Notes under the pieces: model-generated
What the model saw: the letters and a program-made list of their open reading frames with translations, nothing else
What the model was told of the DNA's origin: nothing
Databases searched by the model: none
Translations under genes and position numbers: made by a program
Shown: positions 5,791-13,231 of the stretch, one piece after another
Layout: each line of letters begins with the position of its first letter
Numbering within the stretch: position 1 is the stretch's first letter
Assembly: GCA_964629965.1 (NCBI GenBank)
Contig: CAZVRZ010000106.1
Span: 1-19,203, forward strand
Direction of reading: 5' to 3'
DNA: 19,203 nucleotides
From: CAZVRZ01 sp964629965
GTDB taxonomy: Bacteria; Chloroflexota; Anaerolineae; Anaerolineales; UBA4823

Positions 5791-6609
5791 ATGATACGTA
5801 TAGCAGTTTTGGCAGATATTCATGGAAATTTGCCGGCCTTTGAGGCGGCATTAAAACATGTGTCTCAACAAAAGGTGGATCAGATCATCCTGGCAGGAGA
5901 CATTGTCAATGGCCTTCCCGATTCGAAGGCTTGCTGGACTCTGGCTTTGTCTTTAGGTTGCCCCATCTTGCGTGGCAACCAAGAGCGTTATGTGGCCCAT
6001 TTCGGGACATCAAAGGCGCCACCCCTGTGGTCTACGGAACAATATGCTCCGTTACAGTGGACTGTTGAACAACTTTCCGAACAAGATCGGCAGTGCATGG
6101 AACAGCTCCCCTTACATCTGCGTTTGCCTGAAGTCCCCAATCTTTTGATCGTCCATGCAACCGAGCGAGATGATCGTGGCACGATCGTATCCCACACACC
6201 TGAAAAAGTACTACACGAAATGTTTCCAACGGCGCAAGAGCAGTATATTATTCGCGCTCATAACCACTTTGGGCAGGTGCGTGTCTGGGAAAAAGGTTTC
6301 ATTGTTACAAGCGGCTCGGTCGGCTTACCCGTAGATGGCAATCCTACGGTCCAATACCTGCTCCTTGACCAGGGGAAAGATGGGTGGAATATCCAACATC
6401 AATCTGTGCCTTACCATTTAGACGCCGCGATCAGCCGTTTTCACGATACAGGCTATCTGGCCTCTGTGGGACCAATGGGACGCCTGTTTTTTCGTGAAGT
6501 TGTGACTGGTTCTCATCAAATCGTTCCCTTCTTACGACTTTACGCGCAATGGTCGAAACAAGGGGATATTTCACTTTCTCAGGCGGTTGACCGATTTATG
6601 AACCTGTAA
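5791..6609 (+). CDS. Calcineurin-like metallophosphoesterase (YfcE/MJ0936-type)
   Basis: The 272-residue protein has the full set of dimetal phosphoesterase motifs: LADIHGN (Asp9, His11), AGDIVNG (Asp37), RGNQERY (Asn63), a histidine in IVHATERDD (His122), and RAHNHFGQ (His157 and His159), the counterpart of the usual GHTH. These enzymes hydrolyse phosphodiesters or phosphomonoesters with two metal ions in the cytoplasm; in vivo substrates are mostly unknown. It has no signal peptide or membrane helix. The last 60 residues (AAISRFHDTGYLASVGPM...) extend beyond the core and resemble the tail found in YfcE-like proteins acting on small molecules. The start ATG has AAGGA 5 nt upstream. By eye the coding sequence is richer in A and T than the flanking genes, which may point to acquisition from a lower-GC source. 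It stands alone, with spacers on both sides. Confidence 0.9.
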   Translation: MIRIAVLADIHGNLPAFEAALKHVSQQKVDQIILAGDIVNGLPDSKACWTLALSLGCPILRGNQERYVAHFGTSKAPPLWSTEQYAPLQWTVEQLSEQDRQCMEQLPLHLRLPEVPNLLIVHATERDDRGTIVSHTPEKVLHEMFPTAQEQYIIRAHNHFGQVRVWEKGFIVTSGSVGLPVDGNPTVQYLLLDQGKDGWNIQHQSVPYHLDAAISRFHDTGYLASVGPMGRLFFREVVTGSHQIVPFLRLYAQWSKQGDISLSQAVDRFMNL

Positions 6610-6988
6610 GTTTCGCTTAGAGCCGTGCGGAAATAAAGTTCCATGCGCCTTCCACGAATTCAGGGGATCATTTTATGTTGTTATTATGATTGTTGAATCT
6701 TATTAATGGGCCTACACAAAGTCTGAAAGCCCTGATAGCCTAAAAGTCATGGTTGACATATTTCTATATCCAGTGTTTAATTGCACAAACTTACAAATTT
6801 GTTAGGTTCACAACCCTTTGCCTTCGTGCCAGGCGACTAAGTTAATTGTAAGCAGTCCAAATTTTCTAAACCAATGTATATGACTGGACGATCCATGCCA
6901 GAGCCAACCGTTATCATACCTGCCGAGCGAGTTAGAATACTCCCGGTGGCCTGATCATCTTTATTTATTTCCAAAGGAGAGAGGAAAC
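6610..6988 (+). other. AT-rich intergenic spacer upstream of the subtilase
   Basis: These 379 nt are clearly lower in GC than the neighbouring genes and contain no convincing ORF. They hold a sigma-70-like promoter (6753-6781) and a small palindrome ACAAATTTGT (at about 6794-6803). The subtilase ribosome binding site AAAGGAGAGAGGA lies at their end. No terminator hairpin for the phosphoesterase is obvious in the first 100 nt. The stretch from the promoter to the start codon would be an unusually long 5' untranslated leader of about 200 nt. Confidence 0.6.
6753..6781 (+). promoter_or_regulatory. Sigma-70-type promoter for the secreted protease
   Basis: A perfect -35 hexamer TTGACA (6753-6758) is followed by an ideal 17-nt spacer and a -10 hexamer TTTAAT (6776-6781), five of six matches to TATAAT. 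Transcription would start near 6788, about 200 nt before the ATG at 6989. Confidence 0.65.
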
Positions 6989-8920
6989 ATGAAACGATTA
7001 ACTGTAATTTCAATAGCTCTGATTGCCAGCCTGCTGCTTGGCCTGGCCGCCACCCTGCCGGCCAGTGCCGGGCAGGGTAACGAAAAGGTGCGTGTCTTGA
7101 TCCAGTTCGCCAATGGACATAAGGCCAATGTAGAGAACAGCCTGCGCGGCGCTGGGGCTGAATTCCACTACACCTTCGACGATTTGAATACCTTTGCCGT
7201 CTCTGTTCCGGCCCAGGCGCTTTCTGGCCTGCAAAACAACCCGCACGTGGTCTTCATCGAAGAAGATGCCCCGCGCTACCCGATCAGCATCACCCCTAGC
7301 CAGGCAGCCGCACAAAGCCTGGCCCCATTAGCTGCCTCCGGGCAGGTGGTTCCTTACGGCGTGGATATGGTCCAGGCTCGCGATGTGTGGGATGTTGACC
7401 GCAACGGCGTGGTCGACTCCGGCGCGCCGACCGGCTCTAACCGCAAGATCTGCATCATCGACTCCGGCTTCTATACCGGTCACGAAGATCTGCAGGGCGT
7501 GAACGTCAGCGGCTATAACGGCAACCTTCCCTGGAATCAGGACGGCAGCGGGCACGGCACCCATGTCGCCGGCACGATCGCGGCGGTCAACAATGCCCTC
7601 GGCGTCCTCGGCGTCACTCCTGGCACAGTCAGCATCTACGAAGTACGCGTCTTTGGCGATGACGGTGCATGGGCTTATTCATCGACCCTGGCTGATGCCG
7701 CCAACCGCTGCGCCAGCGCAGGCGCCAACATCATTAGCATGAGCCTGGGCGGCAGCCGCTCAAATACCACCGAAAAGAATACCTTTGCCAACCTGTATAA
7801 CCAGGGCATTTTGCCCATCGCGGCTGCCGGCAACGAAGGCACATCCGCCTATTCCTACCCGGCCTCTTATACCTCCGTCGTCTCTGTAGCCGCCATCGAT
7901 GAGAACAAAGCTGTGGCCGATTTCTCCCAGTATAATAACCAGGTCGAGGTAGCTGCTCCCGGCGTAGGCGTGCTCAGCACGGTACCTTACCTGGATGAGA
8001 ACATCCTGACCGTCAGCGGCGTAACGTACGCGGCCGGTCATGTGGAATATTCTGCTCGCGGCACGGCCAGCGGCGCGCTGGTTGACGGCGGTTTGTGCGC
8101 CAGCGCCGGTTCATGGAGCGGTAAAGTAGTGCTCTGCCAGCGCGGCGATGTTTCCTTCTACGATAAGGTCATCAATGTCCAGAACGGCGGCGGCGCGGCA
8201 GCCGTGATCTACAACAATGTACCCGGTGGTTTCCTGGGCACGCTTGGCGAGGGTTATTCCTCCAACATCATCGGCATCAGCATGAGCATGGAAGATGGGC
8301 AGTACCTGGTGGCGAACCGGCTCGGCCAGGTTACCACGATTAGCAGCACTTACACTGCGCCTGCCAGCAGCTACGAATATTACGACGGCACCTCCATGGC
8401 TACGCCCCACGTTTCGGCAGTGGCGGCCCTGGTGTGGAGCGCCGATCCCACCGCAACCAATGCTGAAGTGCGCGCAGCTTTGCAGCAGACTGCCCAAGAC
8501 CTGGGTGCAGCCGGCCGGGACAATTACTATGGCTACGGCCTGGTGCAGACTGCTGACGCCATCGTTGCTCTCACCGGCGGGGGCGGTGGCGGCGACACGA
8601 CCATCTCGGTCACCGACCTGGATGGCAGCAAAAAGCTTTCCAAGAAAAGCTGGACAGCTACCGCCACCATCACCGTTAAGGATGGCGATGGCAACCTGGT
8701 ATCGGGCGCGAAGGTCGATGGCAAGTTCAATACTGCCGTCATCTCCTGCACCACCGGCACAACCGGGCAGTGCAGCGTCAGCATTTCTTTAAAAACCACT
8801 GTAACCAGCGCCACTTTCACAGTAAACAACCTGACGCTTACCGGCTACACGTACAATGCTGCTGCCAACAGCGATCCTGATGGCGACAGCAACGGCACAA
8901 CCATTACAATCTACAAGTAA
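6989..8920 (+). CDS. Secreted subtilisin-like serine protease (S8) with inserted PA domain
   Basis: The 643-residue preproprotein has a signal peptide (1-27, cleavage near ASA-GQ). An I9-type propeptide follows (about 33-100, VRVLIQFANGHKANVENSL... and VVFIEEDA). Next is a subtilase catalytic domain with Asp158 (CIIDSG), His189 (SGHGTHVAGT), oxyanion Asn282 (AAGNEG) and nucleophile Ser469 (DGTSMATPH). A protease-associated (PA) domain is inserted at about 335-458, with two cysteines (370, 383) in the usual positions (GGLC..., VVLCQRG). After a glycine-rich linker (530-536) comes a C-terminal beta-sandwich of about 105 residues (ISVTDLDGSKKLS...), probably for substrate binding or surface display. 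The enzyme should degrade extracellular protein after self-processing. It has its own promoter and terminator, so it is monocistronic. The ribosome binding site AAAGGAGAGAGG precedes the ATG. There is no sortase motif. Confidence 0.95.
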   Translation: MKRLTVISIALIASLLLGLAATLPASAGQGNEKVRVLIQFANGHKANVENSLRGAGAEFHYTFDDLNTFAVSVPAQALSGLQNNPHVVFIEEDAPRYPISITPSQAAAQSLAPLAASGQVVPYGVDMVQARDVWDVDRNGVVDSGAPTGSNRKICIIDSGFYTGHEDLQGVNVSGYNGNLPWNQDGSGHGTHVAGTIAAVNNALGVLGVTPGTVSIYEVRVFGDDGAWAYSSTLADAANRCASAGANIISMSLGGSRSNTTEKNTFANLYNQGILPIAAAGNEGTSAYSYPASYTSVVSVAAIDENKAVADFSQYNNQVEVAAPGVGVLSTVPYLDENILTVSGVTYAAGHVEYSARGTASGALVDGGLCASAGSWSGKVVLCQRGDVSFYDKVINVQNGGGAAAVIYNNVPGGFLGTLGEGYSSNIIGISMSMEDGQYLVANRLGQVTTISSTYTAPASSYEYYDGTSMATPHVSAVAALVWSADPTATNAEVRAALQQTAQDLGAAGRDNYYGYGLVQTADAIVALTGGGGGGDTTISVTDLDGSKKLSKKSWTATATITVKDGDGNLVSGAKVDGKFNTAVISCTTGTTGQCSVSISLKTTVTSATFTVNNLTLTGYTYNAAANSDPDGDSNGTTITIYK

Positions 8921-8940
8921 ACTGTTTGCTAATTCGAACG

Positions 8941-8975
8941 AGCCTGGGGCGGTGCATATCGCCCCAGGCTTATTT
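8941..8975 (+). terminator. Rho-independent terminator after the subtilase
   Basis: A perfect 11-bp GC-rich stem (AGCCTGGGGCG at 8941-8951 pairing with CGCCCCAGGCT at 8960-8970) encloses an 8-nt loop and is followed by TATTT. It begins 20 nt after the subtilase stop. The T-tract is short, but the stem is strong. Confidence 0.85.
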
Positions 8976-9097
8976 AAATGCCTTCGAGCGAGGCATGCAG
9001 CGTATGGAAGAAGATCTGCAGAAGCACCCCATCCTTGCCACGCCGCGCTATTTGCTCTTATGGGGTGTAAAATAGGAATACATCAATCTATCCTGAC

Positions 9098-9104
9098 GAG
9101 GTGA
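9098..9104 (+). promoter_or_regulatory. Ribosome binding site that fixes the GH20 start
   Basis: GAGGTGA lies 5 nt before the ATG at 9110. The GTG at 9101 is an in-frame alternative start, but it sits inside this Shine-Dalgarno sequence and so is unlikely to be used. The spacer 8976-9097 shows a TAAAAT at 9068-9073 that could be a -10 box, but no matching -35. Confidence 0.7.
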
Positions 9105-9109
9105 AAACG

Positions 9110-10549
9110 ATGAATGAGTTGATCCCCAAACCCGTATCGGTCCAACCCGCCGAGGGCTGTTTCGCCATATCCGGCAAAACAACTGTCACCATCGTACAAC
9201 CCACCTCCGAACTCAACGCCATCGGCGCCTACCTGGCAAGCCATCTCGAAGCTGCCAGCGGTTATTCCATCCAGGTAGCTGCCGGATCTGCGCCCACTGT
9301 CGATAGCATTTGCCTGGCGACCTCAGGCAACGACCCATCCCTGGGCGAGGAGGGCTACGAGTTGGTCATCTCACCGGGCCAGGTGACCCTCAGCGCATGC
9401 CAGCCTGCCGGCCTGTTCCGTGGTAGCCAGACCATCCGCCAACTCCTGGCGCAGCCTGGCTCGCTGCCCGCCGGGACGATCCGCGACTACCCGCGCTTCC
9501 CCTGGCGCGGCGCTATGCTGGATGTTTCCAGGCATTTCTTTGGTGTGGCTGATGTTAAACGATACATTGACTTACTGGCGTATTACAAAATGAACCGCTT
9601 GCACCTGCACCTGTCGAACGATCAGGGCTGGCGAGTGATGATCGCATCCTGGCCAAACCTGGCTCTGCACGGCGGCAGCACCCAGGTAGGCGGCGGTAAG
9701 GGCGGTTATTATACCCAGGCAGAATATGCCGAGATCGTAGCTTATGCCCAATCCCGCTACGTGGTGATCGTGCCAGAGATCGACATGCCCGGGCACACCA
9801 ATGCTGCCCTGGCCTCCTATGCCGACCTGAATTGCAGCGGCGTCGCGCCGGCTCTCTACACCGGCATCGAGGTGGGTTTCAGTTCATTGTGCATCGAAAA
9901 AGAGATCACTTACCGCTTCGTGGACGATGTGGTTCGCGAGCTGGCTGCGCTGACTCCCTGGCCTTACATCCATATTGGTGGCGACGAGGCCCACTCCACC
10001 CGGCGAGAAGATTACTTGCCCTTTATCGAACGCCTGGAAGCCATCGTACAGGCACACGGCAAGCAAATAGTCGGTTGGGAAGATATCGGCGAGGCCCGAA
10101 TCAGCAGCCGCGCCATTGCCCAACACTGGCACAGCTCGGCAGCCGCCAAGGCAGTCCAGCAAGGCGCCAAAGTGATCATGTCGCCCGCCAGCAGAGCCTA
10201 CCTGGATATGAAGTATGATGAAAACACCCGCCTCGGCCTGGCCTGGGCCGGCACGATCGATGTGCACCAGGCTTACGATTGGGATCCCGCCAGCCAGGCG
10301 CCCGGCGTTGGGGAAGCCGATATCCTGGGTGTAGAAGCGCCTTTGTGGACTGAAACCATCGAGACCATGGCCGATATTGAATTCTTGGCCTTTCCACGCT
10401 TGATCGGCATTGCCGAGATCGGCTGGTCGCGGCTGGAAGGAAGGAACTGGGAAGAATACAAGACGCGCCTGGGAGCGCATGGCCCCCGGCTGGCCGCCCT
10501 GGGCGTCAACTATTACCCATCCCCTGAAGTCCCCTGGCTGCCGCAGTGA
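9110..10549 (+). CDS. Glycoside hydrolase family 20 beta-N-acetylhexosaminidase
   Basis: This is a 479-residue protein with the GH20 layout: an N-terminal GH20b-like domain (about 1-125, ending FRGSQTIRQLL), then a TIM barrel beginning at PRFPWRGAMLDVSRHFF. Conserved features are YKMNRLHLHLSNDQGWR, VPEIDMPGHTNAAL and the catalytic Asp-Glu pair in HIGGDEAH (Asp292-Glu293). In this family the Asp orients the substrate 2-acetamido group, which acts as nucleophile, and the Glu is the acid/base; terminal GlcNAc or GalNAc is released. LSNDQGWR has Asn where many members have Asp. There is no signal peptide, so it should act in the cytoplasm on imported chito- or muropeptide-type oligosaccharides or glycan fragments. 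Its stop codon overlaps the GTG start of the secreted beta-helix gene, so the pair is translationally coupled. Confidence 0.95.
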   Translation: MNELIPKPVSVQPAEGCFAISGKTTVTIVQPTSELNAIGAYLASHLEAASGYSIQVAAGSAPTVDSICLATSGNDPSLGEEGYELVISPGQVTLSACQPAGLFRGSQTIRQLLAQPGSLPAGTIRDYPRFPWRGAMLDVSRHFFGVADVKRYIDLLAYYKMNRLHLHLSNDQGWRVMIASWPNLALHGGSTQVGGGKGGYYTQAEYAEIVAYAQSRYVVIVPEIDMPGHTNAALASYADLNCSGVAPALYTGIEVGFSSLCIEKEITYRFVDDVVRELAALTPWPYIHIGGDEAHSTRREDYLPFIERLEAIVQAHGKQIVGWEDIGEARISSRAIAQHWHSSAAAKAVQQGAKVIMSPASRAYLDMKYDENTRLGLAWAGTIDVHQAYDWDPASQAPGVGEADILGVEAPLWTETIETMADIEFLAFPRLIGIAEIGWSRLEGRNWEEYKTRLGAHGPRLAALGVNYYPSPEVPWLPQ

Positions 10550-13140
10550 GGCGCACGGCTTCCTTTATCCAGGCCAGCCTGCTGCTTTGCCTGATCGTCG
10601 CCGCCAACATCCTCCCTGCCCGCGCCGGTGGGGTGCTGCCTGCGCCGGCACTGCCCACCGCGAAAACTTATTACGTCTCCAGCAGCCAGGGAAATGATCA
10701 CAACACTGGCCTGTCCGAAAGCGACCCGCTGGCAACCATCAGCACGGTAAACAGCCTGGCGCTGCAGCCCGGCGATGTGGTCTTGTTCAAATGCGGCGAT
10801 ACTTGGCGCGCCGACCCGCTGATCCTGAAACATTCGGGGGCAGCCGGGCAGCCCATCCTGTTTAGCTCGTACCCTGCGGCCTGTCTCGACCGGCCGGTTT
10901 TATCCGGAGCCCAGCCGGTCGCAGGTTGGCAGCTGCATACCGGCAGCATTTACATTGCCGACCTGTCGACCGGAGCCAACCAGGGCAAGTTTACCGATGG
11001 GATCAACCAGCTCTTCCGGGCAGGAGAACGCCTCACGCTCGGACGCTGGCCTAACCTGGATGCGCCTGACGGCGGCTATTCCACTATCGACAATCAGCCC
11101 GCAGGCAACCAGTTGACCGACAACCAGCTTCCCGCAGGAAGTTGGACCGGCGCCGTGGCCCACATCCGCGGCATGCGCTGGTACATTCTCAACCGGCTGG
11201 TCACCGGAACGAGCGGGCAGACTTTGAGCCTGGGAACCAACCTGGATTGCTGGGGGAACAATTGCACCGGCTGGGGTTACTTCATTAATAACCATATAAA
11301 TACCCTGGATCGAGATGGTGAGTGGTACTACGATCCCCTGACGCGCCATGTCTACCTGTATTCGAGCACCGGCGTCCCGGCAGACGGCCAGGTTGAGGGC
11401 TCGGTGATCTTGCATCCAGACGACCGGTCCTGGGGAGGCATCCTGCTAGGCGAAGATTACCAGGCAGCCATCGCCTACGTGACGGTGGACAACCTGGCAA
11501 TCCACGGCTGGTTCCGCCATGGCATCGCCACGCCCACCAACCTGCACCCTTACGAAAACCATCATGTGACCCTGCAGAACAATGCCCTCACCGATATGGA
11601 CGGCACCGGCATCAACCTGGCAACCTGGGTTTACGATGCCGGCGATGGTCGTCCCGATGGCTGGCGCGGCGGGTATGAGATTATCGTGAAGAATAACCTC
11701 ATCGCAGGCGCCAATCAAATGGGGATCAACAGCTACGCCCGAAATTTGCAGATCACCAACAACGTGATCCGCGAGGTGGGCTTGATCGAAAACTTGAACG
11801 CGGCCGGCCTGGGGTGCAGCTTCGAGGATGGCGAAGGAGCCTGTACCGAAGATGGCGACGGCATTCGCATCAAGATCGACCAGGCGAACGATACAGGTAA
11901 CTACACCACCATCAGCGGCAATCGCCTGGAACGCATTGCCCACAACGGCATGGATATCTTTGGCCATCACAACACCATAAAAAACAACGTGATCGTACAG
12001 TCCTGCTTTACCAAAGGCGACTGCGGGGGTGTGCGCACCTTTGGGCGCGACAACCTGGATACTTCGGCTGTCCATGACCTGACTTTCGAGGGGAATATCA
12101 TCCTGAACACAATCGGCAACACCGACGGCTGTCAGAGTGCTTACGATGCCCTATTTGGCTTTGGGCTGTATATCGATAACTACTCCCGCGACATCAACAT
12201 CACTGGCAACACCATCGTCAGTTCGACCGCGGCCGGTATTCTTTATCAAAATTCCACCGGCGCCATCACCAGCAATACCCTGTACAACAACAGCCGCGGG
12301 TCGATGTATTCTGCCCAGGTAACGCTCACCGAAGCGCCAACTTTCATATCGCAGCACAGCAGCAACATCCTGTTCAGCCTGCAGCCAAACGCCTGGACTC
12401 TGTTTGCCGCCGGCAAAGAGCGCCTGGGCGCCTCCGACCACAACGATTTCTTCCATCCTTACCAGAGCGATCATATCCAGGTAGAGGGCAGCAAAACCAT
12501 GGCCGAGTGGCAGGCCTTTAGCGGTTTCGACCTGCATTCGCGAGAGAGTTGGTTTCACCTGGCTCCTGCAGACCCGCCCAATTCGATCATTCTCTACAAC
12601 GATACCCCGCAAACAAAAACCCTTTCCCTTGGGAACACCTTGTACCGCGACCTGGATCGTAACATCGTTTACGGCAGCCTTGCCCTGGCGCCCTATCAAT
12701 CTAAGATATTGATCGCCTCGGGGGAGGTGGCTGACCTGGCGTTGACCATGCAGTTAGTAAGCTTACCCGAGACAACCCCAGGAGCCCCGGTCACTTATAC
12801 CTTGACAGTGGCGAACCTGGGAACGGCAGCCGCAACCCAGGTTACCCTGACGAACCCAATCCCGGCTGAGATCATCAACACAGAATGGCAGGCTTCCTCT
12901 GGAGCAGTTGCCGCCCAAAGCGGCGCCCGCTACGTGTGGAACCTGCCCGACCTGGCAGCCGTCGCATCGGTCACCGTGACCGTAACCGGCTCCATCGCCG
13001 CCACGCTCGAAGCCGGAACAGCCTTAGCGCTCGCCGCCCAGGCGACCACCCAGTCGCCAGAAGCAAACACAGCCAACAACCATTTTCTGCTAGAGCTGGG
13101 CAGGTGGTGGCTCTTGTACCTGCCATTCACCCGCAGATGA
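10546..13140 (+). CDS. Secreted right-handed parallel beta-helix protein with DUF11-type domain
   Basis: The start is a GTG overlapping the upstream TGA (GTGA); no clear ribosome binding site is seen, so initiation by coupling is likely. The 864-residue product has a signal peptide (1-27, ARA-GG). A segment TYYVSSSQGNDHNTGLS is typical of the DUF1565/pectate-lyase-like N-terminus, and a long beta-helix (about 300-640) shows Asn-ladder rungs such as ITNNVIREV, ISGNRLERI and IKNNVIVQS. Such folds are polysaccharide lyases, hydrolases or adhesins; I see no decisive catalytic signature, so the activity is open. Residues 730-850 form a DUF11/CARDB-like beta-sandwich (PVTYTLTVANLGTAAATQV). The chain ends in an aromatic/basic tag, WWLLYLPFTRR. 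Pairing with a cytoplasmic GH20 suggests use of an amino-sugar-containing extracellular polymer: this protein would bind or cut it outside (inference). Confidence 0.85.
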   Translation: MRRTASFIQASLLLCLIVAANILPARAGGVLPAPALPTAKTYYVSSSQGNDHNTGLSESDPLATISTVNSLALQPGDVVLFKCGDTWRADPLILKHSGAAGQPILFSSYPAACLDRPVLSGAQPVAGWQLHTGSIYIADLSTGANQGKFTDGINQLFRAGERLTLGRWPNLDAPDGGYSTIDNQPAGNQLTDNQLPAGSWTGAVAHIRGMRWYILNRLVTGTSGQTLSLGTNLDCWGNNCTGWGYFINNHINTLDRDGEWYYDPLTRHVYLYSSTGVPADGQVEGSVILHPDDRSWGGILLGEDYQAAIAYVTVDNLAIHGWFRHGIATPTNLHPYENHHVTLQNNALTDMDGTGINLATWVYDAGDGRPDGWRGGYEIIVKNNLIAGANQMGINSYARNLQITNNVIREVGLIENLNAAGLGCSFEDGEGACTEDGDGIRIKIDQANDTGNYTTISGNRLERIAHNGMDIFGHHNTIKNNVIVQSCFTKGDCGGVRTFGRDNLDTSAVHDLTFEGNIILNTIGNTDGCQSAYDALFGFGLYIDNYSRDINITGNTIVSSTAAGILYQNSTGAITSNTLYNNSRGSMYSAQVTLTEAPTFISQHSSNILFSLQPNAWTLFAAGKERLGASDHNDFFHPYQSDHIQVEGSKTMAEWQAFSGFDLHSRESWFHLAPADPPNSIILYNDTPQTKTLSLGNTLYRDLDRNIVYGSLALAPYQSKILIASGEVADLALTMQLVSLPETTPGAPVTYTLTVANLGTAAATQVTLTNPIPAEIINTEWQASSGAVAAQSGARYVWNLPDLAAVASVTVTVTGSIAATLEAGTALALAAQATTQSPEANTANNHFLLELGRWWLLYLPFTRR

Positions 13141-13152
13141 TCACACTCAAGG

Positions 13153-13193
13153 TATAATTTTTGTAATTCGTGAACTGCTGAACCGGAGGTTCA
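13153..13193 (+). promoter_or_regulatory. Putative -10 box and dyad upstream of the penicillin acylase gene
   Basis: TATAAT at 13153-13158 in the 91-nt spacer is a good -10 hexamer, although no clear -35 lies 15-19 nt upstream. Twenty nt downstream is a perfect short dyad, TGAACC-GGA-GGTTCA (13179-13193), inside the presumed leader. It is not followed by a T-tract, so it is more likely an operator or an mRNA hairpin than a terminator. Confidence 0.4.
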
Positions 13194-13231
13194 CCAGCCA
13201 CACGAAAGCGTTTCTATATCAGGCAGGTATT

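Noticed and set aside
13179..13193. Terminator of the beta-helix gene
   Set aside because: The TGAACC/GGTTCA hairpin is short and lacks a T-tract, and it lies downstream of a possible -10 box, so it was noted only as a possible operator or leader hairpin.
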